Part shown: piece after piece, positions 42,007 through 52,049 of the stretch | How the letters are laid out: the number at the start of each line of letters is the position of its first letter | Position numbering within the stretch: position 1 is the first letter of the stretch | Origin: UBA3206 sp963623875 | GTDB lineage: Bacteria > Bacillota_I > Bacilli_A > Acholeplasmatales > Anaeroplasmataceae | NCBI GenBank assembly: GCA_963623875.1 | Contig: CAVFNL010000041.1 | Location: forward strand, 15,067-79,066 | Reading direction: 5' to 3' | DNA length: 64,000 nucleotides | The notes under the pieces: model-generated | What the model saw: only the letters and a program-made list of their open reading frames with translations | The model's database searches: none | What the model was told of the DNA's origin: nothing | Position numbers and translations under genes: made by a program

Positions 42007-43500
42007 ATGTCAAATGTACAAAATTTACCACTAATTAATGAAGTTAACAAAAAAGAAGTAAAACCAGTTAAGATTATGCAATTTGGAGAAGGAAACTTCT
42101 TACGTGCATTCGTAGATTGGATTATAAACAAAACTAATCAAGCAACTGATTTTAACGCAGGTGTTGTAGTAGTACAACCAATGCCATTCGGAAGAGTTGC
42201 AGACCTTGAAAAGGCAGATGGATTATATACATTATATCTTCAAGGATTACAAAACGGAAAGGCTGTAAGAGAGCATGAAGTTATTAAGTGCCTTCAAGAT
42301 TTCATCAATCCATTTGAACAATATGATAAGTATTTAGAATATGCAGCATCAGATGATCTAGAATTTGTAATTTCTAATACAACTGAAGCTGGAATCGCAT
42401 TCGATGAAACTGATACAGATTTTACAGTATGTCCTAAATCATACCCAGGAAAACTTCTTGCATTTTTAAAGAAGAGATATGACCTTGGTAAAAAAGGATT
42501 ATATATTATCACTTGTGAATTAATTGACTATAACGGACTTGAATTAAAGAACGTATTAGTTAAACTTGCAAAACATAACAATATGGACGAAGAATTCATT
42601 AACTGGATTGTTACAGCAAACAAATTCTACAATACATTAGTAGACCGTATTGTTCCAGGATACCCTCGTGGAGAAGCTGAACAATTCCAATTAGACCTAG
42701 GATATCAAGACAATAATATGGTTGTAGGTGAAATTTTCCACTTATGGTGCATTGATGCAAATACAGTTGAAGATAAAGCACAAGCTAAGAAGAATCTAGA
42801 AGAATTAAAGGCTAAATTACCAACTGAAAAAGCTAACTTAAACGTATTATTTGTTGAATCAATTGTTCCTTACAAACAAAGAAAGGTTAAGATTCTTAAC
42901 GGATCTCACACTACTTTAGTTCCAGTATCATACCTTGCAGGAATTGATACAGTAAGAGAAACTATTGAAGATCCTCAATTAGGAACATTCGTAAAAGAAT
43001 TTATCTTTGATGAAGTTATTCCTACAATTGCAATTCCAAAAGACCAAATGGTTGCATACTCTAATTCAGTATTAGAGCGTTATATGAACCCATATGTTCG
43101 TCATGAATTAATGAGCATTGCCCTAAACTCTGTAACAAAATATAAGACAAGAGTATTACCTACTGTTCTTCAAAACTTAGAAAAGGGAGTAATGCCAACT
43201 CATGCATTATTCGGACTTGCGGCATTAATCGCCTTCTACAAAGGAAAAAGAGAAATCAATGGTGCTGATATTCAATTAAATGACGATCCTAAATTCTTAG
43301 AATTCTTCAAGAATGAATGGACTAAGTTCGATGGAACTAAAGAATCAGTTAAGACTATTGTTGTTGATACTCTAGGATTAGAAGATCACTGGGAGACTAA
43401 CTTAAATAATATTGCAGGTGTAACTGATTATGTTACAGATGCATTATATGCAATTGAAACTAAGACAATGCGTGAAGCATTAAAGGAAATTGTAAAGTAA
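42007..43500 (+). CDS. uxaB: Tagaturonate reductase
   Basis: 497 residues. NADH-dependent reduction of D-tagaturonate to D-altronate. It belongs to the polyol (mannitol-type) dehydrogenase family: M-Q-F-G-E-G-N-F-L-R-A-F (24-35) is the Rossmann dinucleotide site, and K-I-L-N-G-S-H-T (~297-304) holds the catalytic lysine/histidine region. Fructuronate reductase is a sister family, but the residues after the Rossmann motif and the UxaA/UxaC neighbours favour UxaB. ATG 42007 follows CGGAGGA. First gene of a three-gene operon. Confidence 0.9.
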   Translation: MSNVQNLPLINEVNKKEVKPVKIMQFGEGNFLRAFVDWIINKTNQATDFNAGVVVVQPMPFGRVADLEKADGLYTLYLQGLQNGKAVREHEVIKCLQDFINPFEQYDKYLEYAASDDLEFVISNTTEAGIAFDETDTDFTVCPKSYPGKLLAFLKKRYDLGKKGLYIITCELIDYNGLELKNVLVKLAKHNNMDEEFINWIVTANKFYNTLVDRIVPGYPRGEAEQFQLDLGYQDNNMVVGEIFHLWCIDANTVEDKAQAKKNLEELKAKLPTEKANLNVLFVESIVPYKQRKVKILNGSHTTLVPVSYLAGIDTVRETIEDPQLGTFVKEFIFDEVIPTIAIPKDQMVAYSNSVLERYMNPYVRHELMSIALNSVTKYKTRVLPTVLQNLEKGVMPTHALFGLAALIAFYKGKREINGADIQLNDDPKFLEFFKNEWTKFDGTKESVKTIVVDTLGLEDHWETNLNNIAGVTDYVTDALYAIETKTMREALKEIVK

Positions 43501-43523
43501 TAAAAAAATAAAAGGGTGATAAA

Positions 43524-45002
43524 ATGAACGACTATATTATAATACACCAAACTGATAATGTGGCCGTTGTACTACGTCCATTCAAAAAAGGTGAAGTAGT
43601 AGAAGGTATAACATTATTAGAAGACATCCCTCAAGCACATAAAGTAGCCTTAAAGAAAATTTCAAAAGGTGAAGACGTAATAAAATATGGTTCACCTATA
43701 GGACACGCAACGGCAGATATTTTACCTGGTATGCATGTTCACACACAAAATGTTGCGACTAATCTTGATGATGTTATCGAATATAAATATGAGCCAAATT
43801 ATCCAACTGTTCTAGGATACAAATCTGATAGAACGGTTGAAGTTTACCCTCGTAAGAGCGGTGAATATGGTATCAGAAATGAATTATGGATTGTTCAAAC
43901 TGTAGGTTGCGTTTCTGGTATGGCAAGAGATATGATTGAACAATTTAAAGCAACTTATGATACTTCAGAAATTGATGGTGTCTACACATTCCAACATCCA
44001 TTTGGATGTTCCCAAATGGGAGGAGATTTAGAACTTACTAGAACTCTTCTTCAAGATATGGTTAAACATCCTAATGCAGGTGCCGTACTTGTAGTAGGAC
44101 TTGGATGTGAGGAAAACCAAATTGAAAAATTCAAAGAAACACTAGGAGATTATGACCATGATAGAGTAGATTTCTTAGTTGCTCAAGAATTTGAAGATGA
44201 AGTTGTAGAAGGTGTAAAGAGACTTAAAGTATTATACGATAAGATGAAAAATGATAAGAGAGTTACAAAACCTCTATCAGTACTTCGTATTGGACTTAAG
44301 TGCGGTGGATCTGATGGTATGTCAGGAATCACTGCCAATCCATTGCTTGGTCGTTTAAGTGATTTCTTATCACTAAATGATGCGACAACAGTTTTAGGAG
44401 AAGTTCCTGAAATGTTTGGAGCAGAAAAATTATTAATGGCACGTGCTAAAGATGAAGAAACATTTGAAAAAATTGTTAAATTAATTAATGATTTTAAAGT
44501 GTATTTCAAGAATCATCATCAAGTAATTTATGATAATCCATCACCTGGAAATAAAGCCGGTGGAATCACAACTCTTGAGGATAAATCACTTGGATGTACG
44601 CAAAAGGGTGGAGCTTCAAAAGTTAATGATGTTTTAAGCATGGGAGAAAGAGTTACTGAGAAGGGACTTAATCTATTATGTACACCAGGTAATGACCTTG
44701 TGGCTGTTACAACACTTGCGGCTGCTGGATGTCAAATGGTATTATTTACTACTGGTCGTGGAACACCATTTGGTGGATTTGTACCAACCGTTAAGGTTGC
44801 TACAAACTCAACACTTGCAAATAAAAAACAAAATTGGATTGATTTCAATGCTGGTGATTTAGTTGACAAAATGGATATGGATCAACTACTAGAGCATTTT
44901 ATTGATTACATTTGTGATGTTGCATCAGGAAAGAAACAAACATGCAACGAAAAGAATAACTTCCGTGAAATATCAATTTTCAAGGATGGAGTAATTCTAT
45001 AA
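43524..45002 (+). CDS. uxaA: Altronate dehydratase
   Basis: 492 residues, full length. It dehydrates D-altronate to 2-keto-3-deoxygluconate. N-terminal SAF domain (~1-80, with G-M-H-V-H-T at ~70-75), then the catalytic UxaA domain with conserved G-C-S-Q-M, G-L-G-C-E, G-G-S-D-G and the N-K-A-G-G-I-T-T-L-E-D-K-S-L-G segment. ATG 43524 has AAAGGGTG upstream. Confidence 0.95.
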   Translation: MNDYIIIHQTDNVAVVLRPFKKGEVVEGITLLEDIPQAHKVALKKISKGEDVIKYGSPIGHATADILPGMHVHTQNVATNLDDVIEYKYEPNYPTVLGYKSDRTVEVYPRKSGEYGIRNELWIVQTVGCVSGMARDMIEQFKATYDTSEIDGVYTFQHPFGCSQMGGDLELTRTLLQDMVKHPNAGAVLVVGLGCEENQIEKFKETLGDYDHDRVDFLVAQEFEDEVVEGVKRLKVLYDKMKNDKRVTKPLSVLRIGLKCGGSDGMSGITANPLLGRLSDFLSLNDATTVLGEVPEMFGAEKLLMARAKDEETFEKIVKLINDFKVYFKNHHQVIYDNPSPGNKAGGITTLEDKSLGCTQKGGASKVNDVLSMGERVTEKGLNLLCTPGNDLVAVTTLAAAGCQMVLFTTGRGTPFGGFVPTVKVATNSTLANKKQNWIDFNAGDLVDKMDMDQLLEHFIDYICDVASGKKQTCNEKNNFREISIFKDGVIL

Positions 45003-45023
45003 AAAGAAGGAGAATATAAAATT

Positions 45024-46457
45024 ATGCAAAATTTTATGGATAAGGATTTCTTATTAACTACAGAAACTGCTAAAAAATTATATCATGAACATGCAGAAGG
45101 ACAACCTATTATAGATTATCACTGCCATCTTCAACCAAAAGAAATTTATGAAGATAAAAAATTCCGTAACCTTGCTGAAGTTTGGTTAGGAGCAGGAGAT
45201 AGATACGGAGACCACTATAAGTGGCGAGCTCTTCGTGCTAGAGGATATAGTGAAGATTCAATCTCAGGAAACGTTCCTGGACTTTCTCAAGAAGCCTCAG
45301 ATAAACAAAAATATATGCAATTTGTTGAATCAATGCCATATTTCGTAGGAAATCCATTATATCATTGGTCACACTTGGAAATGCAAAGATATTTTGATAT
45401 CTATGATGTTATCAACAAACAAAACGCTGAAAAGATTTGGACTGAAGCTAACAAGAAGTTAGAAACACTTACTGCTCGTCAAATGATGTACAAATTCAAT
45501 GTTAAAGTTGTTTGTACTACTGATGATCCAGTTGATGATCTTCATTATCATAAATTAATGAAAGAAGATAAGACTTTAAAAGTAGAAGTACGTCCTGCTT
45601 TCCGTCCTGATAAAGCAATTAATGTAGAACTTGATTGGTTTGGATCATGGGTAGACCAATTATCTAAAGTTGTTGGATATAAACTAGATTCTATTGATAC
45701 TTTCACTAAAGCTTTAGCTGAGCGTATTGATTTCTTCCATGAAATGGGATCACGTTTATCTGACCACGCTCTAGATGTTGTTCACTATGCACCAGCTACT
45801 AAAGAAGAAGTTAACGCTATTTATCTAAAAGGTTTAAAGAATGAGCCTATTTCTGATGAAGAGCAAGACAAATATAAAGGATATATCTTATTATTCTTAG
45901 GAAAAGAATATTCTAAACATGGTTGGGTACAACAATATCATATTGGAGCTTTAAGAAATAACTCTAAATCTATGCTTAAGAAGATTGGACCTGATACAGG
46001 ATTTGACGCAATTGAAGATTCTGTATACATGGAAAAATTATCTCAATTACTAGGAGCATTAGATGCTGAAGATGCTCTACCTAAGACTATCTTATATGAT
46101 CTAAATCCTCGTGATAACTATGCGTTAATGGTTCTTGCTGGATGCTTCCAAAAAGAAGGTGTTAAGAACCGTGTTCAAGTAGGTACTGCTTGGTGGTTCC
46201 TAGATCAACAAGATGGAATGAGACAAAATATGGAAACAATGATGCAAGTTGCTATCATCAGTCAAACTGTAGGTATGTTAACTGACTCTCGTTCATTCTT
46301 AGCATATCCTCGTCATGAGTATTATAGACGTCTTCTTTGCCAAATGCTTGGTAATTTAGTTGAATCAGGACAATATCCTGCATCTGAATTAGAAACATTA
46401 GGAAAAATAGTTGAAGATATTTGCTACAATAACGCTCACGAATATTTTGGATTATAA
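45024..46457 (+). CDS. uxaC: Uronate isomerase
   Basis: 477 residues. Isomerises galacturonate to tagaturonate (and glucuronate to fructuronate), the first step after the polygalacturonase. Amidohydrolase-fold metal site D-Y-H-C-H-L (~31-36), then K-W-R-A-L-R-A-R-G (~64-72), and T-T-D-D-P (~164-168). ATG 45024 follows AAGGAGA. Last gene of the uxa operon; kdgK and kdgA are not adjacent. Confidence 0.95.
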   Translation: MQNFMDKDFLLTTETAKKLYHEHAEGQPIIDYHCHLQPKEIYEDKKFRNLAEVWLGAGDRYGDHYKWRALRARGYSEDSISGNVPGLSQEASDKQKYMQFVESMPYFVGNPLYHWSHLEMQRYFDIYDVINKQNAEKIWTEANKKLETLTARQMMYKFNVKVVCTTDDPVDDLHYHKLMKEDKTLKVEVRPAFRPDKAINVELDWFGSWVDQLSKVVGYKLDSIDTFTKALAERIDFFHEMGSRLSDHALDVVHYAPATKEEVNAIYLKGLKNEPISDEEQDKYKGYILLFLGKEYSKHGWVQQYHIGALRNNSKSMLKKIGPDTGFDAIEDSVYMEKLSQLLGALDAEDALPKTILYDLNPRDNYALMVLAGCFQKEGVKNRVQVGTAWWFLDQQDGMRQNMETMMQVAIISQTVGMLTDSRSFLAYPRHEYYRRLLCQMLGNLVESGQYPASELETLGKIVEDICYNNAHEYFGL

Positions 46458-46464
46458 AATATAT

Positions 46465-46494
46465 AAGGCTTGTTTTATACAAGCCTTTATAATT
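46465..46494 (+). terminator. Weak terminator after uxaC
   Basis: AAGGCTTGT (46465-46473) pairs with ACAAGCCTT (46479-46487), loop TTTAT; the tail TATAATTT is poor in consecutive T, so some read-through to mscS is likely. Confidence 0.55.
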
Positions 46495-46507
46495 TAAGGA
46501 GAAAGAA

Positions 46508-47416
46508 ATGATTGATAAAATAAATTATGGACTTATTAAATTAATGGAAGAAACCTCAGATACTACTACAGAGAATAAGGTTGATTTTACATCAAGTGAT
46601 TGGTGGAAAGGTAAATGGGAAGACTTAAAAGAATGGGCTACAACTAATCTTGTTCGTTATATAATTGCTTTTATTGTAATGATTATCTGCATCAAAATTG
46701 TTGATGTAGTATGTAAGAAATTTTATAAAAGACTTATTAAAAAACAAGCAGACGCAACTATTTCTAAGGTATTCCAAAGCGTAATATCTAAAGTACTTAA
46801 GGTTTTAATTTTCCTAATGTTCTTAGGATACATTGGAATTGAAACTGCTTCAATTTCTGCTGTAATTGCGGCTTGTTCTGTTGGAATTGGTCTTGCAGTT
46901 CAAGGAGCTCTATCTAATTTTGCTGGTGGAATTTTAATAATTCTTACAAGACCATTTAGAATAGGTGATTTCATAGAAGCTCAAGGAATTGCTGGTACTG
47001 TTGAAAATATAGGACTTTTCTATACTGATGTTGTAACAACAGATAATGTTGTAAATATGGTACCTAATGGTATTCTTGCGAACGGTGTTATCACTAACAA
47101 ATCAGTTAAAGATACAAGGCGTGTGGATTTAGTATTCCCTATTGCATATGAAGCTGACTTTAGAAAAGCTGAAGCTGTAATTATTGATACATGCGCAAAA
47201 AATGAGCTTATTTTTAAGGACCCAGCACCATTCTGTCGTATTGGTGAATACAATGAATATACACTTGATTTAAAATGCCGTGTGTGGGTTAAGAGTGAAA
47301 ATTATTGGGATGTATATTTCTATCTATTAGAAGAAGTATGGACTGCATTAGAAGTTAATGATATAGAAGTACCATATAATAGAATGGAATTATATGTTAA
47401 AAACAATCAAGAATAA
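46508..47416 (+). CDS. mscS: MscS-type mechanosensitive channel
   Basis: 302 residues. An acidic soluble N-terminal part (~1-48), three membrane helices (~50-70, ~93-112, ~117-140) with the glycine/alanine-rich pore helix G-L-A-V-Q-G-A-L-S-N-F-A-G-G, then the beta domain signature R-P-F-R-I-G-D-F-I-E (~153-162). It releases solutes on hypo-osmotic shock. ATG 46508 follows AAGGAGAAAG. Confidence 0.92.
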   Translation: MIDKINYGLIKLMEETSDTTTENKVDFTSSDWWKGKWEDLKEWATTNLVRYIIAFIVMIICIKIVDVVCKKFYKRLIKKQADATISKVFQSVISKVLKVLIFLMFLGYIGIETASISAVIAACSVGIGLAVQGALSNFAGGILIILTRPFRIGDFIEAQGIAGTVENIGLFYTDVVTTDNVVNMVPNGILANGVITNKSVKDTRRVDLVFPIAYEADFRKAEAVIIDTCAKNELIFKDPAPFCRIGEYNEYTLDLKCRVWVKSENYWDVYFYLLEEVWTALEVNDIEVPYNRMELYVKNNQE

Positions 47417-47433
47417 AATTTAATACTTTTTTA

Positions 47434-47467
47434 TAGAATGTAAGCAATTACATTCTATTTTTTTATT
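47434..47467 (+). terminator. Terminator after mscS
   Basis: TAGAATGTAA (47434-47443) and TTACATTCTA (47448-47457) form a perfect 10-bp stem with a GCAA tetraloop, then a T-rich tail. Confidence 0.85.
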
Positions 47468-47504
47468 TCTTTAGGTATATAATTTAGTTTGTCGAGGTGT
47501 TATT

Positions 47505-48461
47505 ATGGATTTTCAAACGACATTATTTAATGTATTTATAGTATTATTATATGCACTACCAGCATTTGTTTTAGCTAAGGTTAAAATGGTAGACGCAACT
47601 CATTCAAAATCTATCGCAACCATTCTTTTATACATATTATCTCCATGTATGATAATAAATGCATTTCAAGGAATTGAAAGAAGTAAAAAGATGGTTGAAA
47701 ATATGGCTATATTTGTCATAGTTACATTATTGCTTCAAATATTAATGATTGCGCTTGCGTTTTCGTTTGCTCATTTTTATAACAAAAATAAAGATGAAGA
47801 ACATAAACTTAAAAAAGTAGGACTTGCAGGTACAGCACTTGGAAATGTAGGATTCTTTGGACTTCCTATTGTTACAGCCCTTCTTAAAAATTATCCTGAA
47901 GCCGCAGTATATTCATCATTATTTGTACTTTCAATGAACTTGATGATATTTACTGTAGGAGCATATGCTGTAACAGGTAGAAAAGAATATATGAGTCTTA
48001 AGAAAATGCTTTTAAATCCTACTACAATATCTGTTATTATTGCGATGGTTATTTATGGATTTGACATTGAATTTCAAAACACTATGGGTGATTTTGGACC
48101 ACTTTTAGGTGATGCAATAAAATTACTTGGTAAAATGACAACACCAGTATCTATGATAGTTTTAGGAATAAGGCTTGGTACAACATCGCTTAAGACTGTA
48201 TTTACAAATTATCATGCATATATTGTCTCATTAATAAAATTAGTAATCTTTCCACTATTATGCTTTGTAATTGTATACTTTACACCACTACCTTATTCAA
48301 TGCGAGCATCAATTGTTATTTTAGCGTGTGCCCCATGTGCATCATTAATCCTAAATTTAGCTGAAATGCTTGGATCAGAACAAGATTATGCCGCAAATGT
48401 GGTTTTAATATCAACATTATTATCGATTATTACCATACCTTTGGTGCTTTTAATTCTTTAA
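47505..48461 (+). CDS. AEC-family transporter
   Basis: 318 residues, about ten hydrophobic segments in two halves, the auxin-efflux-carrier/AEC fold. L-G-N-V-G-F-F-G-L-P-I (~121-131) and the C-terminal repeat A-P-C-A-S-L are typical. Bacterial AEC members move malate, other organic acids or unknown substrates. ATG 47505 has CGAGGTG upstream; TATAAT at 47478. Single-gene unit, substrate unknown. Confidence 0.85.
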   Translation: MDFQTTLFNVFIVLLYALPAFVLAKVKMVDATHSKSIATILLYILSPCMIINAFQGIERSKKMVENMAIFVIVTLLLQILMIALAFSFAHFYNKNKDEEHKLKKVGLAGTALGNVGFFGLPIVTALLKNYPEAAVYSSLFVLSMNLMIFTVGAYAVTGRKEYMSLKKMLLNPTTISVIIAMVIYGFDIEFQNTMGDFGPLLGDAIKLLGKMTTPVSMIVLGIRLGTTSLKTVFTNYHAYIVSLIKLVIFPLLCFVIVYFTPLPYSMRASIVILACAPCASLILNLAEMLGSEQDYAANVVLISTLLSIITIPLVLLIL

Positions 48462-48515
48462 AAAAATAATTAAATATGGTATCATATAGTAGTTAGAATA
48501 TGGAGTTGAATTTAT

Positions 48516-50924
48516 ATGGAATTTGATCACAAGAAAATAGAAAAGAAATGGCAAACTTATTGGGATGAAAACGAAACATTTAAAACTGATGTGTGGGATT
48601 TTTCTAAACCTAAATATTATGCCTTAGATATGTTCCCATATCCATCAGGACAAGGATTACATGTAGGTCATCCTGAAGGATATACTGCGACTGATATCGT
48701 ATCTCGTAAAAAGAGAATGGAAGGATATAATGTATTACATCCAATGGGATTTGATTCATTTGGTCTTCCAGCAGAACAATATGCAATAAAAACAGGAAAT
48801 CATCCTGAAGGTTTTACATTAAAAAACATTGAAACATTTACAAGGCAATTAAAAATGCTTGGATTTTCATTCGATTGGAGTAAACAAGTATCAACATGCG
48901 ATCCTAAATTTTATAAATGGACACAATGGATATTTAAACAATTATATAATGATGGACTTGCAAAGCAAGTAGATATGCCTGTAAACTGGTGTGAAGAATT
49001 AGGTACGGTTTTAGCAAATGATGAAGTAATTGATGGAAAATCTGAACGTGGAGGATACCCTGTTGTTCGTCGTAATATGAAACAATGGGTTCTAGATATT
49101 CCTGCATATGCTGAAAAATTACTTTCAGGACTTGATGACGTTGATTGGCCAGAATCTACTAAAGCCATGCAAAGAAATTGGATTGGAAAGAGCGTTGGAG
49201 CACATGTAGAATTTAAGGTATCTAATACAGATTATAAATTTACTGTATTTACAACAAGATGTGATACTCTATTTGGAGCTACATATTGCGTACTTGCACC
49301 TGAACATGAACTTGTTGATTTAATTACTACAAAAGATAAGGCACAAGAAGTAAAAGCTTATAAAGAATTATGTGCTAAGAAAAGTGAACTTGAACGTACT
49401 GAATTAAATAAAGAAAAAACAGGAGTATTTACAGGAACATATGCAATAAATCCTGTAAATGATAAATTAATTCCTATTTATATTTCAGACTACGTGCTAG
49501 CATCATACGGAACAGGTGCTATTATGGCGGTTCCTGCACATGATGGAAGAGATTATGATTTCGCTAAAAAATTTGGTATTGAAATAATCGAAGTACTTGA
49601 GGGTGGAGATATTTCAAAACAAGCCTACGAAGAAGATGGTCTTCATATAAATAGTGGATTCTTAAATGGATTAAATAAAGAAGACGCAATAAATAAGATG
49701 ATTTCATTCCTTGAAGAAAAAGGAATTGGAAAGAAAAAAATATCATACCGTCTTCGTGAATGGATATTTGCTCGTCAAAGATATTGGGGAGAACCAATTC
49801 CTGTAGTTCATTATAAGGATCATGATGAAGTGCTTCCTGATGATGAACTTCCACTAGTGTTACCAGAACTTGATGACTACAAACCAAAAGTAAACGGAAC
49901 TGCGCCTCTTGAAAACGCAACCCAATGGAAAAAATATATAAATAAAGAAACAAAAGAAGAAGGTAAGAGAGAAACAAATACTATGCCAGGTTCAGCTGGT
50001 TCTTCATGGTATTTCTTACGTTATATTGATCCAAACAATGATAAAATGTTTGCAGACCCAGAACTTATAAAACACTGGATGCCAGTAGACCTTTACGTTG
50101 GTGGACCTGAACATGCAGTAGGACATTTACTATATTCGCGTTTCTGGAATAATTATTTATACGACAAAGGTCTTGTATCATGTAAAGAACCATTTAAGAA
50201 ATTAGTTCACCAAGGAATGATTTTAGGATCAAATGGTGAAAAGATGAGTAAATCACGTGGAAATGTAATAAACCCGGATGATGTAATTGAGGAATATGGT
50301 GCGGATACATTAAGACTATATGAAATGTTTATGGGACCTCTAATGGCTGAAAAACCTTGGAGCGAAACAGGACTTGATGGTGCGCGTAGATTTTTAGATA
50401 GAGTATATAGATTTGTAGTATCAGCTATATCTAGTAATAAAATGGTTAATGGACCAATAAAAGAATTAGAATTAATTTATAACCAAACAGTAAAAAAAGT
50501 ATCAGAAGACTATGATTCACTAAACTTTAATACTGCAATATCTGCATTGATGGTTCTTTTAAACGAAATGTCTAGACAAGAGGTTGTTTCTAAAGATTAT
50601 GTATTAAATTACGTAAAGATGTTATCACCTATTGCGCCACATATATGTGAAGAATTATGGGAAAAATTAGGACATAATACAACGATTGCTTATGAATCAT
50701 GGCCTAAATATGATCCATCAAAACTAGAAGCTTCGACAATTTCTATTATTTGCCAAGTTAATGGTAAACTAAGAGATAGAGTTGAAGTAAATGCTTCAAG
50801 CAGTGAAGAAGAAGTAAAAAATATAGCTTTAAATTCACAAAAGATTAAATCATACACTGATGGACATGAAATAGTAAAAGTAATTTATGTTCCTAAGAAA
50901 ATATTAAACATTGTAGTAAAATAA
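48516..50924 (+). CDS. leuS: Leucyl-tRNA synthetase
   Basis: 802 residues, bacterial LeuRS length. Class I motifs: Y-P-S-G-Q-G-L-H-V-G-H (~42-52, the HIGH box) and K-M-S-K-S (~579-583). The editing CP1 insert (~220-410) has T-x-x-C-D-T-L-F-G. Anticodon-binding domain and C-terminal region are complete. ATG 48516 has TGGAG 8-12 bases upstream. The short 5' region holds no T-box. Confidence 0.97.
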   Translation: MEFDHKKIEKKWQTYWDENETFKTDVWDFSKPKYYALDMFPYPSGQGLHVGHPEGYTATDIVSRKKRMEGYNVLHPMGFDSFGLPAEQYAIKTGNHPEGFTLKNIETFTRQLKMLGFSFDWSKQVSTCDPKFYKWTQWIFKQLYNDGLAKQVDMPVNWCEELGTVLANDEVIDGKSERGGYPVVRRNMKQWVLDIPAYAEKLLSGLDDVDWPESTKAMQRNWIGKSVGAHVEFKVSNTDYKFTVFTTRCDTLFGATYCVLAPEHELVDLITTKDKAQEVKAYKELCAKKSELERTELNKEKTGVFTGTYAINPVNDKLIPIYISDYVLASYGTGAIMAVPAHDGRDYDFAKKFGIEIIEVLEGGDISKQAYEEDGLHINSGFLNGLNKEDAINKMISFLEEKGIGKKKISYRLREWIFARQRYWGEPIPVVHYKDHDEVLPDDELPLVLPELDDYKPKVNGTAPLENATQWKKYINKETKEEGKRETNTMPGSAGSSWYFLRYIDPNNDKMFADPELIKHWMPVDLYVGGPEHAVGHLLYSRFWNNYLYDKGLVSCKEPFKKLVHQGMILGSNGEKMSKSRGNVINPDDVIEEYGADTLRLYEMFMGPLMAEKPWSETGLDGARRFLDRVYRFVVSAISSNKMVNGPIKELELIYNQTVKKVSEDYDSLNFNTAISALMVLLNEMSRQEVVSKDYVLNYVKMLSPIAPHICEELWEKLGHNTTIAYESWPKYDPSKLEASTISIICQVNGKLRDRVEVNASSSEEEVKNIALNSQKIKSYTDGHEIVKVIYVPKKILNIVVK

Positions 50925-50931
50925 TAAAAAT

Positions 50932-50954
50932 GGCAGAGTGATTCTGCCTTTTTT
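50932..50954 (+). terminator. Terminator of leuS
   Basis: GGCAGA (50932-50937) pairs with TCTGCC (50943-50948), then six T. Confidence 0.8.
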
Positions 50955-51138
50955 AATAAACGTTATAATATCTTATAAGTGAGTATTGTAAATGATATAT
51001 AATTAGAAAAATGTTATGAACTATAGTATACTAATGTTATAGTTTAATTAATAAGTAAGTTTATGCAAAGGATTTAATTTTATTATTTGAAATCAAATCA
51101 AAAAAGTATAAAAGTTTTACAATACAATAACTCTTAGA

Positions 51139-51154
51139 TAAATCACGTGATTTA
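51139..51154. promoter_or_regulatory. Perfect 16-bp palindrome, operator candidate
   Basis: TAAATCACGTGATTTA is a perfect palindrome ending 2 bases before the -35 box at 51157. The rest of the 290-base gap (50955-51245) is AT-rich and shows nothing else I can support. Confidence 0.45.
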
Positions 51155-51156
51155 AT

Positions 51157-51185
51157 TTGTATTTACTATAAAATAATGCTATAAT
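51157..51185 (+). promoter_or_regulatory. Promoter of the secreted-protein pair
   Basis: TTGTAT (51157-51162), 17-base spacer, TATAAT (51180-51185) with an extended -10 TGC just before it. Confidence 0.6.
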
Positions 51186-51245
51186 AAAATAGATTGAAAG
51201 AAGAAAAAAGTAATATGCGTTTTCTAGAGAGGGGTTGCGGATATT

Positions 51246-52025
51246 ATGAAAAAAAATTTAATATTTTCAATATTATCCTTAATTCTTGCTTCAACGCTCG
51301 TTGTTTTTATTTCGTTTGCGTGGTTCACGACAAATAGTGAAGTAAATTCTACAACTATAATTAAGGTAACAGGTGGTTCTAAATACGAATATACGCTGCA
51401 AACTTATGACACAAATGAATGGGTAAATGTTAATAGCGAAAATCCACTATCATTTGATAAGTTTAGTCCTGGAGATTCTATTTATTTAAGATATAAGATT
51501 GTATCAGCCAAAAGTGAAAATTCATATATTCAGTCTAATCTTAGCTCGTATTCTTCAGAAATATCAGATCATCTTTCTGCAAATCTTGAAAAAATGCAAA
51601 TAGAATTAGATAAGGCATACCAAGTGTTTGATATTATAGAAAATAAGGATGAAGAGACTAAAGCAGATTATCCATATATAACAAATTATGAAGGTCATAC
51701 TATTTATAATATTGATAGCAATGGTAAAATTGTGCTTACTGATTTTTCTAAAATTGAAAATGCGGTTGTAACTTATGATTTAACCTCATCAAAAGATGAT
51801 CTTACACCAAGTGAATTACCAAAATATGATGGGCTTACTAAAAAAACATTAGGGCAAAATATATTTGATGGCCAAGGACAAACAATTTATGCAAATGATG
51901 TTACTTATTGTTATTTTTCAATAGTATATGAGGATTATGACGAGGTAGAATCAGAGATATATGATTCGAATGATTACTTTATATATCAACAATTTAGGGT
52001 TGAATCTATAAATATTTATCTATAG
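51246..52025 (+). CDS. Secreted protein with SipW/TasA-type signal region
   Basis: 259 residues. ATG 51246 follows GAGAGGGGTTG. A strong hydrophobic signal (~5-24) ends in S-F-A-W-F-T-T-N-S, the A-W-F-T-x-N pattern seen in proteins released by SipW-like signal peptidases, such as TasA-like fibre proteins. The mature part is predicted beta-rich. No SipW gene is in the window. The downstream gene encodes a similar protein. Confidence 0.6.
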   Translation: MKKNLIFSILSLILASTLVVFISFAWFTTNSEVNSTTIIKVTGGSKYEYTLQTYDTNEWVNVNSENPLSFDKFSPGDSIYLRYKIVSAKSENSYIQSNLSSYSSEISDHLSANLEKMQIELDKAYQVFDIIENKDEETKADYPYITNYEGHTIYNIDSNGKIVLTDFSKIENAVVTYDLTSSKDDLTPSELPKYDGLTKKTLGQNIFDGQGQTIYANDVTYCYFSIVYEDYDEVESEIYDSNDYFIYQQFRVESINIYL

Positions 52026-52049
52026 TGGAATTGAAATGGAGGGATAACG

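Noticed and set aside
48462..48515. T-box leader for leuS
   Set aside because: The gap is only 54 bases and has no T-box sequence or specifier stem.
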